NCBI RefSeq assembly: GCF_029227915.1
Contig: NC_079884.1
Span: 22,196,001-22,260,000, forward strand
DNA: 64,000 nucleotides
Reading direction: 5' to 3'
Source of the DNA: Hydractinia symbiolongicarpus
Lineage: Eukaryota; Cnidaria; Hydrozoa; Anthoathecata; Hydractiniidae
A program made the translations under genes and the position numbers. Under the pieces are notes generated by a model that ran no database searches, was not told the DNA's origin, and was given only the letters and a program-made list of their open reading frames with translations. This document shows, piece by piece, positions 15,001 to 26,100 of this stretch (position 1 is the first letter of the stretch; every line of letters begins with the position of its first letter).

Positions 15001-18000
15001 AAATACATAAAACTAATAACAGTGGAACTCCTTCTTTTTTTTAGTTGTTCTTTCTTGTTACGCCTTTTTTAATACGCTGCCATAAAAACAAACTTATATT
15101 TCATGGCAAAACGAAAAACATCTTTTTCTCAAGGGGGAAAATTGATTTCTATTAATTTAAAACTTAGAACGAAAAATGCAGTCGTATACCTTGACGATAA
15201 GTGAACAGATAGAACGCCTTTTAGAAAAAATCAACTGAACGTTCTTTCTCTGTTTTATTAACAATTTTACAAAACAAACCAGTAATAGCTACAGCAGAGG
15301 AAATGTAATTACTCTGCGTTTTCTAAGTAAACAAACCTTGTATTCGTTCATAGGAATGTGACAGTGATGGATGATGCAGTAGAAGGTGAAGACTCGGATG
15401 TCGCTGATGAAAGGCAACGTGTTCTCAGTGGGGGTGCTGACGATGATCTGCTGCGTTTAGAAAACCTTACTAAGGTATTATTACTAAGGTTCTTGCTTGT
15501 AAATATGAATTGGGGGGGGGGGGGGGGATTGTAGCAGCAGCTGTGTGATAAGTTTAAACGTGTATTTTATAGCGAATGAATCTTCCATCAACTTTTTTGT
15601 TTTAGATATACAATTCAAAGAAAACAGGAAAACACTTAGCTGTAAACCGATTGACTTTAGGTGTTTCTAAAGGAGAGGTACTGAATTTTGTGCTTAATGT
15701 ATCTCTGCGGGACCTGCTGTTGCTAAGTATTTTGAAATTAACGCTTCCAATAAACTATTTTAGTGTTTTGGTTTACTTGGTGTTAATGGCGCAGGCAAAA
15801 CAACCACCTTCAAGATGTTGACTGGTGATGCTAGTGTGACGGCTGGTGAAGGTTTCATCGAGAATAGAAGGTAGACATGCTTGATATTTTCGTGTTGAGA
15901 AAACTTCACAACTGTACTTGTTCCCAGTACTTCTCACATATTTATATGAACACCGTATTTACTCTACTATTCTCGTCTCTTCAATAATCTTACTTGCTGT
16001 AATTGTAATCAAGTCTGTATTGTATCTACGTTCTTTAAATTTCTGCCGCACAACGATGTAAGTAACATTGTACAGCAATTTCGAATGCTTGCGAGTTAGA
16101 ATTTCGATTAAAGTAGTTTTTTGTTTTTTGCGCATCATATTCCGTGATTTTTATAAAAAAAAAATTTTTTTTTTCGATAAAAATTATACTAACCCAAATC
16201 AATGCTTTAAAAAGATAATCCGTCTCTTTAATATTTCCTCCTTCTACCAAACCCGCCTTTATTTCTAAGGTTGAAATGCTAATTACGCAGAGGAAATAAT
16301 AGAAAAAATACGGTACGGTATAACACGTAAAACAGCGTAAAAAACATGTAAAACAGCGTAAACGAAACGACATTGGTGAGTGTGTATCGTAAAAAATATT
16401 GCTTTGATTTTTAAGTGTTGTTCGTGACCTGCTTCAATTACAAAAGTTGATTGGTTATTGCCCACAGTTTGACGCGTTGATTGATCATTTAACTGCTGAA
16501 GAACATATATATTTGTACGCTCGTTTGAAAGGAATACCTGAGCTAGAAATTAAAGAGGTATGTTTTAACTGGAGTGTTTGCATGCAAGTTAGCTGGGTTT
16601 CTGCCGATAATTGCTCCCCTAACGTGCCTACTATTTTCAAATGCGCAAAAAGGTGTACTCCCAAAACATTTTTTATGAGTGTTACACGAACAAGAAAACT
16701 AACTTTTTACTTCGCAAAAGATAAGTTTTATTAAAGATTTATTGTTCGTTTGTGATAATCAAACGAACATTAACAAAATTATACGGTGCTTTTGCGAGAA
16801 GGACACATTTTAGCCCCAATCACGTTATTGGACTCGGTCTCAATTTATACCTTTAAAACTGTTTTGTTATAAACTCTACAGCCATACGTTGCAGTATAAT
16901 CAGGTGTGATGATTTTTTAGTTGTGTTCGTGGCTGATAAAGAAGATGGCATTATCTCGTTATGCGAAGAAACCATCGAGAACATACAGTGGTGGAAACAA
17001 AAGAAAACTTTCCGCCGCAATTGCTCTTATCGGAAATCCTTCAATTATCTTCATGGTGTGATATTTCAGCCTTAGCTTATTTGGTATCTTCTGATCGTAA
17101 TTTTTACTGTTGTTGTTGTTGTTTTAAGGGGATTAGTGTTAGCTAGAATTTATTTTAGCGATAAATCTATCTGAATCTGATAAATCTTTTAAAAAATATT
17201 TTTCGCGAAAAACTAATTTTCGTGGAGTTAGCAAGCCCCAATATTGTGCGAGAATGTAACGATATTTTTCTCGAATTGTACCCGCTTTTTAAGACTTTTA
17301 TATAGTTCTATGTAGCTAAATCAGAAGCTTTTCAAAAAAATTACGCAAATTTAGCGAATATTGACTTAATCAAAATCCTTTCAATGTACCTCTACTATTG
17401 TGTCTACTGCAGGACGAACCGACCACTGGAATGGATCCTGGTGCACGTCGTTTTTTATGGAATGTTATCCTGAGTATTATACAACAAGGAACGCGATCTG
17501 TTGTGTTGACTTCGCACAGGTAGAAAGTGTTTTTTTATTCGTTCGCTAAACAAGAATTTTAAAATAATGCAAGCACGACTTCATAGTGAGCAACCAACAA
17601 TTTGGATTAAAAAAAAATGTTTTACGCTTTAAAAGAGAGACTTCTCTCATTTTTACTTATGCAATCAGACAGAGGGGTTGTTTCTTGTAAAACTTCTTTA
17701 ACTAATCAAACAATTTTTAATTTCTTTAAAGCTGAAATTAATATTTTGGTAACGGTATAACTGCTATCTATTTTGGATTGTCAGAGCTGTTTTGTAAATC
17801 CTAATGTATAAAGTAGTTCGTAATTCAAGTCAAAACTACAAAATTGTGTCGTTGGTTTATAACAAGGACTAATGTTTTTGTCACCTTTTTCAATCTTAGC
17901 ATGGAAGAATGTGAGGCATTGTGCACAAGACTTGCCATCATGGTGAATGGACAATTTCAATGTATCGGTAGCACACAGCATATTAAAAACAGGTTGTGTT

Positions 18001-19777
18001 TTTGTTTTGTTTTTTTGTTTGAAGAACAATTCAATAAAATACTAGGAATTCAATGTACCGCTTAAGTGTTCTATAGGATCCGGTTTCAATGTTTAGTAAA
18101 ATAACACCGTCTTCATTTTTTAGGTTTGGTGATGGGTACATTGTTGTAGTTAGAGTGAAGGGAAATCAACCGGACATGACTCCAGTGATGAATTTTATGT
18201 TGGAAGCTTTCGAAGATTGTATATTAAAGGTACGTATTTCACAGTGTCTATTATTGATGTCAAGCGTTGTTGTTACTACATTTTAATGCACTGCAAATTG
18301 CGCAAGGGTGATTTTTCCATGCCATCGGGGCATCTCTGATTTTGTAGCCGAAGTTTTCCTAGAATTTTGTCAATTTTATCTTGTTTGTTTGTTAATGTTT
18401 TGTAGGGTACAAAGCATTGCAACTGCTACGGGTTACATAGAGGAAGCAATCAACCGAATGTACCTTATGGAAATTAATTTTCCGGAGAATTAATTTTCGC
18501 GAATTTCTCGTGTTTGCATCAATTTTGCGAAATTTAGTTTCAGCGAATATTATTGGAAAACTAGCTAATTGCGAATTTCGCGAGATGTAATTCCTGCAAA
18601 AATTCTACTTTTATTTTCCTTTTTGGAAATGGATTTACGTTATGTAATTTCTTTCTTTCGATCTACTATGAATTTTATGTTCAGCATTAATTTTATGCCT
18701 CCTACGTGAAAGCCCTTAAGTAACGGCAGAAATTGAGATACGAAGTGTCATCAATTTTTTTTTTATCGCGAAATTTAGTTGTTCACATATAAAAAATATT
18801 CGAATATTTCTTCTTCTTGTTTTCACAGGAGTGTCACCATAACTTTGCACAATTTCAAATCCTGTCCGACAATATCTCACTTGCTCAGATTTTCGCCAAG
18901 ATGGAAGAAGTGTGCGTAGATTTGGAAATCGAAGATTATTCAGTCAGCCAAACCTCTCTGGATAATGTGAGTGAATATGTAAAATTGCTTTAGCAGTTAT
19001 CAACTATATTTCTATTACACAAACATTCGATCGATATTCGAATAGACGGTCTTTTGTGTTATGGAGAAAAGGAATGAGGCAGAGTTTCTTTATTGCACGA
19101 ATTCGAATATTTTCATGAATAAGATTTTTTATATTTTCAATTTTTTGTACTCATTCTGTTTTCACAACAAATTCGTTGATTTTATTTATAGGTGTTTGTC
19201 AACTTTGCTAAATATCAAACTGATAATACTTTGCAGAACGATCCCTCTTTTATGCAAGCAACCAACAGCTCAAGAATGTTATCTTTAAAAACAAAATGGC
19301 GGAAAATGAAACGAGCGCTTCCAAGCAGAAAGAGAAGTAAGAATTCTACAGAACTTCTTCGAATTCCATCCGAGGCAAGTGGAAGCATAGGAGAAAACGA
19401 AGATGAAGTAGCGTTGGAAGATGTTGATTCATTTTTATTTCCTGAAGAAACAGTACGTTCTTTTCTTTCATTTATTTTGTTCATTTGATTATTTTTGTAT
19501 TTATTTTTTGTACATCTCTTTCTGAAATTGAAATTCACATTTCATATAAAATTTCACACTAGTTATATCAAGACCGGAATACGAATGCGTGTTAAAATAT
19601 CACGAACATTCCATTTTCCACTTCTTTCAGGTACCAACGCATATGCCAAATAACACGCCTTTAACCAAATCGCATCATTTGAAAACATTTCCTCTTTTAA
19701 ATCCGTCCATTTCTTTCGAAATAGCTACCTGGGCAGATATATACCACCGTTTTGACTTGTTTTTTTTATATATTTAG
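74..19777 (+). CDS. ABCA1: ABCA1/ABCA4/ABCA7-type ABC transporter, 5' truncated by the window edge, 34 exons
   Basis: Full ABCA-subfamily transporter; family members move phospholipids, sterols or retinoids across membranes using ATP. Exons: 74-175, 3575-3637, 3736-4086, 4316-5085, 5738-5960, 6225-6563, 6698-7024, 7403-7644, 8032-8112, 8236-8432, 8540-8707, 9042-9265, 9358-9403, 10175-10394, 10551-11438, 11835-11940, 12052-12163, 12646-12706, 13078-13252, 13618-13733, 13916-14063, 14208-14331, 14540-14672, 15354-15474, 15606-15677, 15764-15870, 16416-16557, 16921-17055, 17413-17519, 17900-17992, 18124-18229, 18829-18966, 19192-19452, 19631-19777. All have AG/GT borders, and the sum (6,645 nt) is an exact multiple of three with one terminal TAG. 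Order seen: extracellular domain 1, membrane block 1, NBD1, linker, extracellular domain 2, membrane block 2, NBD2, then the VFVNFA motif typical of ABCA1-like C-termini. The C-terminus (LFFLYI) lacks the PDZ ligand of vertebrate ABCA1. Which vertebrate paralogue is closest cannot be decided by eye. The first exons and the initiator ATG are outside the window. Confidence 0.95.
176..3574. other. Long ABCA intron (3.4 kb) without recognised gene
   Basis: No exon, RNA gene or transposon coding sequence was recognised. It holds a degenerate GGGTYCTGG-type minisatellite (3094-3225), a short inverted relative of it near 349-400, and a C-rich patch near 1560-1605 with a G-rich inverted counterpart near 2325-2370. 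The 88-codon reading frame on the minus strand at 2071-2337 has no family resemblance. Confidence 0.6.
3094..3225 (+). repeat. Degenerate minisatellite, GGGTYCTGG-rich
   Basis: About six imperfect copies of a unit around 20-27 bp containing gggttctgg or gggtcctgg followed by tccttt/tcctat and agag/aggg. A related block in opposite orientation lies near 349-400 (ctcagaactctataggagaa and agg-type blocks). Function unknown; it sits inside an intron. Confidence 0.6.
7403..9265 (+). other. ABCA nucleotide-binding domain 1 (exons 8-12)
   Basis: Walker A is GHNGAGKTT (exon 7403-7644), the Q-loop is CPQHNVLYS, the ABC signature is [10 protein letters not shown], Walker B with D-loop is [12 protein letters not shown] (both in exon 8236-8432), and the switch histidine is in [11 protein letters not shown] (exon 8540-8707). 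All catalytic residues are present, so this half should bind and hydrolyse ATP. Exon 12 (9042-9265) encodes the C-terminal extension ending in TTLEE. Confidence 0.95.
8922..9019 (+). repeat. (TTTA)n/(TTTG)n microsatellite directly upstream of an ABCA splice acceptor
   Basis: A few TTTA units followed by about twenty TTTG units, interrupted once by TCTG, ending 22 bp before the acceptor of exon 9042-9265. It occupies the place where the polypyrimidine tract and branch region are expected. Confidence 0.9.
13299..13583 (+). mobile_element. tRNA-derived SINE, copy 1 (ABCA intron 19)
   Basis: The left end looks like a tRNA: an A-box-like TGGTAGAGCG at 13309-13318 and a B-box-like GGTTCAAAC at 13344-13352, about 35 bp apart. 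A body of about 200 bp follows, with a tail of TAA/TAATAA units near 13561-13583. A second copy at 27279-27445 shares tRNA part and body (gcctcca, agagactata, aataggagtgatatctta vs aataggattaatatctta). Pol III promoter boxes and tail are typical of SINEs. No clear target-site duplication was found. Confidence 0.75.
15512..15527 (+). repeat. Run of 16 guanines in ABCA intron 24
   Basis: An uninterrupted G16 tract 38 bp after the donor of exon 15354-15474. Such a run is rare in this AT-rich window and is error-prone for both polymerase and sequencing. Confidence 0.9.
16743..16769. repeat. Perfect 10-bp hairpin in ABCA intron 27
   Basis: TGTTCGTTTG (16743-16752), a 7-nt loop, then CAAACGAACA (16760-16769). 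No associated gene or terminal signal; it may be the relic of a small TIR element. Confidence 0.7.
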
Positions 19778-20095
19778 ACAAGGCTGGCTTTAAACGTTTA
19801 GTACATATTTTGTTTGGCGCGTCGTATAAGACGTTTATTACTCGTTTGGCGCGTCGTATAAGACGTTTATTACTCGTTTGGCGCGTCGTATAAGACGTTT
19901 ACTATCGTTTGGCGCCCTGTTTGGAATGTTTAGCACTGCATCCATGGCTTGGTGTATCTTCGGAATGCATTTCGTCTTTTTTCTTGTCACCTTTTTATAC
20001 ATATATTTTTGTAAAAACGACAAAAGATTGTTCCCAGCCTGCTAGATTTCCATAAATAAATATCACATTTTTATAAATAAAACGTAGGCTGGGGA
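19778..20095 (+). other. ABCA 3' UTR with tandem units and polyadenylation signals
   Basis: Sequence after the TAG at 19775-19777. It contains three 31-32 bp tandem units (19812-19906) and two AATAAA hexamers (20055-20060 and 20076-20081), which I take as the likely poly(A) signals. The two hexamers lie between inverted arms ttcccagcct (20031-20040) and aggctgggga (20086-20095), so they would sit in the loop of a stem. Confidence 0.6.
19812..19906 (+). repeat. Three-copy 32-bp tandem repeat in the ABCA 3' UTR
   Basis: Units at 19812-19843, 19844-19875 (identical to the first) and 19876-19906 (one base shorter), then a degenerate start of a fourth unit (gtttggcgccctg). Each unit contains CGTCGTATAAGACG, a short stem with CGTC/GACG arms. 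The repeat is richer in CpG than its surroundings. Confidence 0.85.
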
Positions 20096-23000
20096 CGATA
20101 TGGGTGTGTATTTTTTCGTATATTTTTAGCCTGATGTCTTAATATATTTTGCATAGTGACAGCATCCTTCGATTTTAAGGTTTCCTTAAATCTGGCGCTC
20201 TTGCAACTTTGTTAGCTTGAAAGGTGAAAAGAAGGTGCTATTTTCTAATTTATTTTAGTTCATTCAAACTTAAAAAATAGTATATTATTTATATATAGAA
20301 ACGACACATTTCGTATTTTATGCACTTTACGAATCGTGTTGAGAGAGGTTATGTTTCACCATCCACGCACCCATGTACCCGCCTCATTTTATTATTATTA
20401 AAGTTGTTGGTGTTATTATTTTTATTATTGTTGTTGCGACTTTTGTGAACTGTGGAACATAGTTTCTGAATGCGCTGGCATGTCGTCCTGACTTGGACAA
20501 TTTTCTACACGATTTCGGATTTTTCTTTTATTGCGCAGTTGGTTGGGTTTAAAGGTTAGGCACCAGACAACAAGATAAATAGATGGCTGTATGACATTTT
20601 ATTGCCTATCTGTATTATAATACCCGTTTACATCTGTCTGTCTGTCTGTCTGTTACGCGAAATGGTAGCTTAGCTGCGCAAGTAGCTAGACGAACGTGAT
20701 GCGGTATAAAAAGGACGGGCGAACCCGTGGATTTTTTCACGGGTAACTGACTAGTATTCTTAATTCTCCGAAAAAAAGTTATTTTCGAATACGTTTCCTT
20801 ATTGACCAGTTCGATTTACATTTTTTGTTAAAGTATTTGTTACTATTTTGTCTTCTCTTGAAAAGCAAAAGGCAATGCAGAGTTCTAAAGACGCCCGACT
20901 TTAGTGCTGTTGTTGTCAATAACACTCAATGTTCAATATTTTCTTATTTTACGGGATGGTCACGTGATGTTGTGTGTTTGTTGACATGCGATGGTTTTGT
21001 TTTGTTTTCTGTTTTTAAGTTTTACACCCATTTGTAAATTTATTTTTATGTTTGATTTTTTAACTTTTTATCAAGGCAAATTGCTTTACTGTTTTCTTTT
21101 CTAAATTCTCTCTAAAAAGTGAAATAAAAATTTAAACCGGCGGTCTTTCTGAAACGTAAAAAAAACAACGGATATAGCTAACCTTGTTGTTTGTTCTTTT
21201 TCTGTTGTTTTCTTTTTCAGAAGATTTAAGTTCTAAAGAAATACTTTTATTACTATAAAATATATTAAATTATATTCATATCACGATTTTTCAAACTATA
21301 TGTACCTAGGAAGTAAAAAAAAAACTGGGTACGAGGTGAAATGTGAAATTTGTTTATTTATTTGTTAGAGTTTAATAATTTAAAATGTAACTTATTTTAA
21401 GTGAAAATTTTGTTAATCTTCAAACGGTTTCATTCTTGACTTGTATCCATCTACAGTGAAAACTCTTTTACAGCAAACATACTTTGTAGCGGACATCCCT
21501 CCTACAGCAGACACTTTTCTTAGGAACGAATGAAATGACGATCAAGCACTCAAAATAAAGCCTCTATGCATTGGACACCTTTCAATAACTCAATTTACAT
21601 TAAGCTCTAGAACTGACCTCGTTAAAGTCATGTTTTTTATAAGCAAATAAAAATTAGAAATTAGGCTGGGATATGCTCAGTCAAAAAACACAAGTCTTAA
21701 GTATGCTTACGTTTTATTTATCGGAGGAAGAAATTTAAAAATTTAACGTTGCCTTATGGGTTATGTGAGTGGTAAGATGAAATACCCTGTTTTTAGCGTT
21801 AAAAGAACAGCTACGAACTAAGGGTATAATTACACAAAGCCATTTTAGACATATAACTAACTGTGTATAATTAAAATACCTATACTTTCAAAAAACTTCA
21901 AAAAGATATTCACCAAGGCTTGAGGGATATTCAGTTTTCATTTTTTTATGTTTTCGCCTGTTTTTTGCTTTTTAGGGCTATAATAAAAAACTTGTACGAA
22001 AATCTTGAATCTTTCTGGCATGTTTACAATATACAAGCTTTAGCCTCATTTTTCTTCCAAAACGAAACTCTCAAGACAATGAGATCGGGTGCACACAAGT
22101 TTAGGCCAATTTAGCAAAAACCTAACATTTTGTGGTCTCGATGGTATCTGCAATGGAGAGGTTTCAGTATGGTTTTCCGTTCGCACGTACTAATTCACGC
22201 AAGAATCTGTAAAGTGCGCTATGCGGTTTTTGCGCGAAAAATAAATACGCGCGAAAATTACCGCTCAGAATTGATGCGTTTATACACACCAGCAAAAACA
22301 GGGACTTTCTCCTATATTTTCTTGTTTACGTTTTGCAGAAAATAAACATGTAAATAGAAGATTGATAACCTATGTTGGTATTAGATCAGAAATTCGAAAA
22401 CGACAAATGCAGAAATAGACGCTTTCTTTCTTTGTAAGTTTCAACATTTGAGAGTAAATATTAACACCTGTATTTCCGTTCTGCCAAATACCTAATTTCA
22501 AACTGACGAGTTGTGCAGAATCTTAAATATAAGACGAACATAAAAAAAAACATTTTGTTTAAATTATAAATCAATCAAAGTAACTGATAATCTAGGTCTT
22601 TTATTCACGATTTTAGTTCCAAACGTTTCCTGTGTAGCTTGAAGAATGAAGGGGTATTTAACAAAATATTAAACATGCAAGGGTGAACATTTGTATGTAT
22701 TTACCAAACAAGTACCACACAACTTCGATTAGCGGTAAAGTTATGCGTTCTTCCAAATCAAATAGGGGAAATTGCGATATTAACACAGCTCATATTCTCA
22801 AGTTTCTCACAGGCTTCTAATTTCTAACAATCTGCACTAGTAAAATTTTCGGATAAATGGGTTTCTTATAAAAAGCGTACTCTTCTTTCAAGTCAAAACT
22901 GCAAGCACTTACAGTTTTGAAGTACAGTCGATAGTAATTATACAAAAAATGTCCACCATCAGTCATAATTGTTCAGCAAAACAAGTTTTCCACAACCTGA

Positions 23001-23140
23001 AGAACTTAATTTAAATAAAAAAAAATTAATTTGAAAAACTTTTTGCAACAATAAAATTTTATAATACATCTAAAATCATATTCTTTTAGGTTCTAAAACT
23101 GAAATATTATGTCTTTCATTCTATGGGAAAGAAAAGAGCA
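20096..23140. other. Intergenic region between convergent ABCA and chromodomain genes
   Basis: No supported gene. It holds a CTGT-microsatellite repeat element at about 20617-20757. The short reading frames at 20825-21037, 21920-22114 and 22130-22345 show no family resemblance and no convincing splice context. A minus-strand AATAAA lies near 22600, and could serve the chromodomain gene. Confidence 0.55.
20617..20757 (+). repeat. Short dispersed repeat: CTGT run to CCCGTGGATT...CGGGTAACTGACTAGT end
   Basis: Starts near aatacccgtttaca with (CTGT)n and ends with cccgtggattttttcacggg followed by taactgactagtatt. A larger relative at about 29660-30236 has the same start (gtgtgtctgtctgtg) and end (gtggatttttccacggg ... 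actagt). Shared ends with different middles suggest a non-autonomous family or internally deleted copies. No coding capacity was seen. Confidence 0.5.
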
Positions 23141-26100
23141 TCATTTCCAGTATTTTGATATAAAATCTTCATTGATACCTTTCTCTTCCACCATTAACGA
23201 AACAATTTCTTTTCGAGGTAAATCCGACTGATTCATATCAGCCTTACAAGTAGTCGTATATTTTTGTGTTGCAGGCGAATTCGGGTCATAAACAGTGGAC
23301 GCAAGCGATTCATTTAAACCGTTATCCAATTGCACATCTGCATTTACTGATTGATTATTTATCGTTGAAAAGGAAAATAAACGAATGCCTTGACTATCCA
23401 CAGGAGAGCTGGCATTAGAATATACATATGGAGAAGTGCACCTGAGATCGTCAGTCGTAGATTTATCGGTTTGCCCAGCTATACCGGACTTCGGCACTGG
23501 CGTTATGTATGTTACACCAAAGGACATATTATTTGATTGAGTACAATTTACCTTAGACGAACCCGACGTGAGCCGGTTACCTATTGTTCCAGCGCTTTTA
23601 CTAAGTTCCACCAAACTTTGCAATGGATTATTTCCTCCCATAATTGATGCTTGTTCGACAAACAACGGCCTTGGTATAACAGTCTGATATGAATTTGAAC
23701 ACAGTTCTTCGTTCGTAATAGAAAGTTTTTTTCGCTTAATGTGCCCACTGACGGTGATATTTCTTTTCCTCCCCCGTTTTGACGGCTGAAATAAATAACG
23801 TCAAAATGTGATGATTTTTTTGTTGATAAGCGATAAGAAACTTATGAGCAGAGAATATGATTACAGTTCAAGTGACTATCGAATAGCGTGAAAACTTGTG
23901 AAAGTATTGTACTCGACGTAAAAAAATATAGTACGCGAAAATTTACGGATGATATTGCTTTTAAGATCTTATACTTTCAACTTCTTATAGGCAACTAGGT
24001 GTTAACCAAAGACGATAATGTTAGATGGTATACCGTGGACTCTCTTTATTTCAAACTCATCGAAAAATCTGTTTTTTCGCGCGACTTTAAATAGCGCACA
24101 TTTTTTTTCGTGCATTTTTTGGCGCATTTACCGCGCATCCAGGTTTAGCGCATCCAGGTTTAGCGCACACTTTAATTTTAGCGCACGCCTCACTTTAAAA
24201 CATCAGTTAAGAGTTTATAAAATTTTAACTTTCGTTTGTGTAGCTATAAAAAGATCGTCGAATGGCTGATTCGTGTTCAAACCTTCAGAGATCTTGGATT
24301 AACGCCATGATTTAATTTCATGATTATTTTTGCGTGCAAAAAATATATTAGGAAACTTAATTTCCATAATTAGTTCCTTCAATTTTTCTGAAAAGTATAT
24401 TCCGTATATATTTCGCTCATATCAAATTTTCGCCTAGCAAAAATTAGCATATTCGCGCAATTGTTATTACAGCAGCTTTCGTGAAAATTGTATGTGAGCA
24501 AATATTTCATGAATTAAGGCATAGAGAGAAAACAGAAAAGGCGCAGAAATTTTTGTTTCAGGTTCGGCAGAGGCTCGGGATAGAGAGTGTTTGAGAAAAA
24601 GAGGATTCACAGTATCTGCTGAAAAACTGTAACAAGATCTTATATAAGAAGAAACACAAAGTACCTTTGTCTCTACATTGCTCGTCACACCAACTAATGG
24701 ATTTTCAGTCAGAAAGTACATTTGCTTCAGCCTTTGTTTATCCACGGTATCAATGTAATGTCCCTTTAATAGGTTCTGAACCTCCTCAGAATGCGGAATA
24801 ATATTGTTTGGTAGTGTGATGCTATCCGAGGAGGTACTTACTGAATAAACGCTGGTATAAGGTTGTCTGTTAGTCAGAGTTAATGGCTGAAATAATGTAC
24901 AATTACCATAATCTGGCTGTTCATCTGCACAATTTTTCTCTAAAGTCAAAGTTGTAGTGTCTGGAGATGCAGCTTCTAATAGAAAATCGTTGTTGACTGG
25001 TGTTTCGGCATTGATAGGTGGTGATAATTTCGTAATTTCAGTATTATCTGATTCCACAATACTGTTTATATGAAAACAGCTTTCATTAGATTCCGTAAGT
25101 GTGGACTTAGTGGAGTATAACTCAGCAGCTGTATGACTCTTATCTTCTTTGCGTACGCAACCATCTTCGACTTCTGTTTCAATCAGAACTGCTTTAGCTG
25201 ACAAATTTTCATGAAAAAACACAGATGTGTCATTAAAATTACATTGTATACCTATTTCACATAAGTTGTTTGTATGCTGACACCCTTGATTCTTACTGAA
25301 AATCTCATACTGAGTACTAGAATCAACAGATTGCTTAACAAACTGTGTGCTCGAGTCTCTTCTGATCACCTCTTCTTTACACTGAGTAGCAGCATCAAAA
25401 CAAAACCAATTTTTCTCGTACTGAGTCATCGCATTAGAAGATACTTTTACGCTCTTATGCTTAACCGCATTCGTTGTGCTACATACATTAACTTGTATAC
25501 TTCTGCTACAAATTGTAGGTCTAATGTGCAGGCCTATATCTGTCGTGAACGGCTGTTGCTGGGCAGCAAAATCTCTCGAATTGTATTCATGTTGACATTC
25601 CATGTCACATGTTTCCACATCACCAACATTACTAACATCAACTTCGTGTTTGTGCATCTCAGAAAACGTATTACACTGCGTTGATATGGATTCACACACA
25701 GCTTTTTTTAGTATTTCACACTGAACTGAAGATTCGATGTATTTTCCACTTTTTCCTTCACAATAAGAGCATATCCTGTTTGGCAATGAACTGTCATGGT
25801 GTTCCTTTGGAATGTTATTTGTGGAATATTCGCTTTTTTGGCTTATCCTCTGCAGTGTAGTGGTAGTGTTGATTGAATTACATTGGATGCTCGAGGTTGT
25901 ATGGTATTGCTTTATATGACTTTGTGTTTGGCATTCAAAATCTCTATAATTCTAAAAAAAAAACTAAACTTTTGTAGCAATGCTTAGGAAAATCTTTTTA
26001 GCAAACAACACATAATAATTTTATTGTTGGATACCCATACATTTATATTTTTATGTATGTTTTCAAATTCAGTTCAAGGCAGACCAGTCTAATTAAAACA

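Larger units (their letters stand above)
15354..18966 (+). other. ABCA nucleotide-binding domain 2 (exons 24-32)
   Basis: Exon 24 gives the acidic lead-in ([13 protein letters not shown], as in ABCA1). Walker A is GVNGAGKTT (exon 15764-15870), the Q-loop GYCPQFDAL (exon 16416-16557), the signature [10 protein letters not shown] (exon 16921-17055), Walker B continues into DEPTTGMDP (exon 17413-17519), and the switch histidine is in [14 protein letters not shown] across the 17519/17900 junction. [20 protein letters not shown] follows across the 18966/19192 junction. Both ATP sites of this transporter therefore look competent. Confidence 0.95.

Noticed and set aside
25274-25684. 136-codon plus-strand frame
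   Set aside because: Antisense shadow of the chromodomain protein exon 3.
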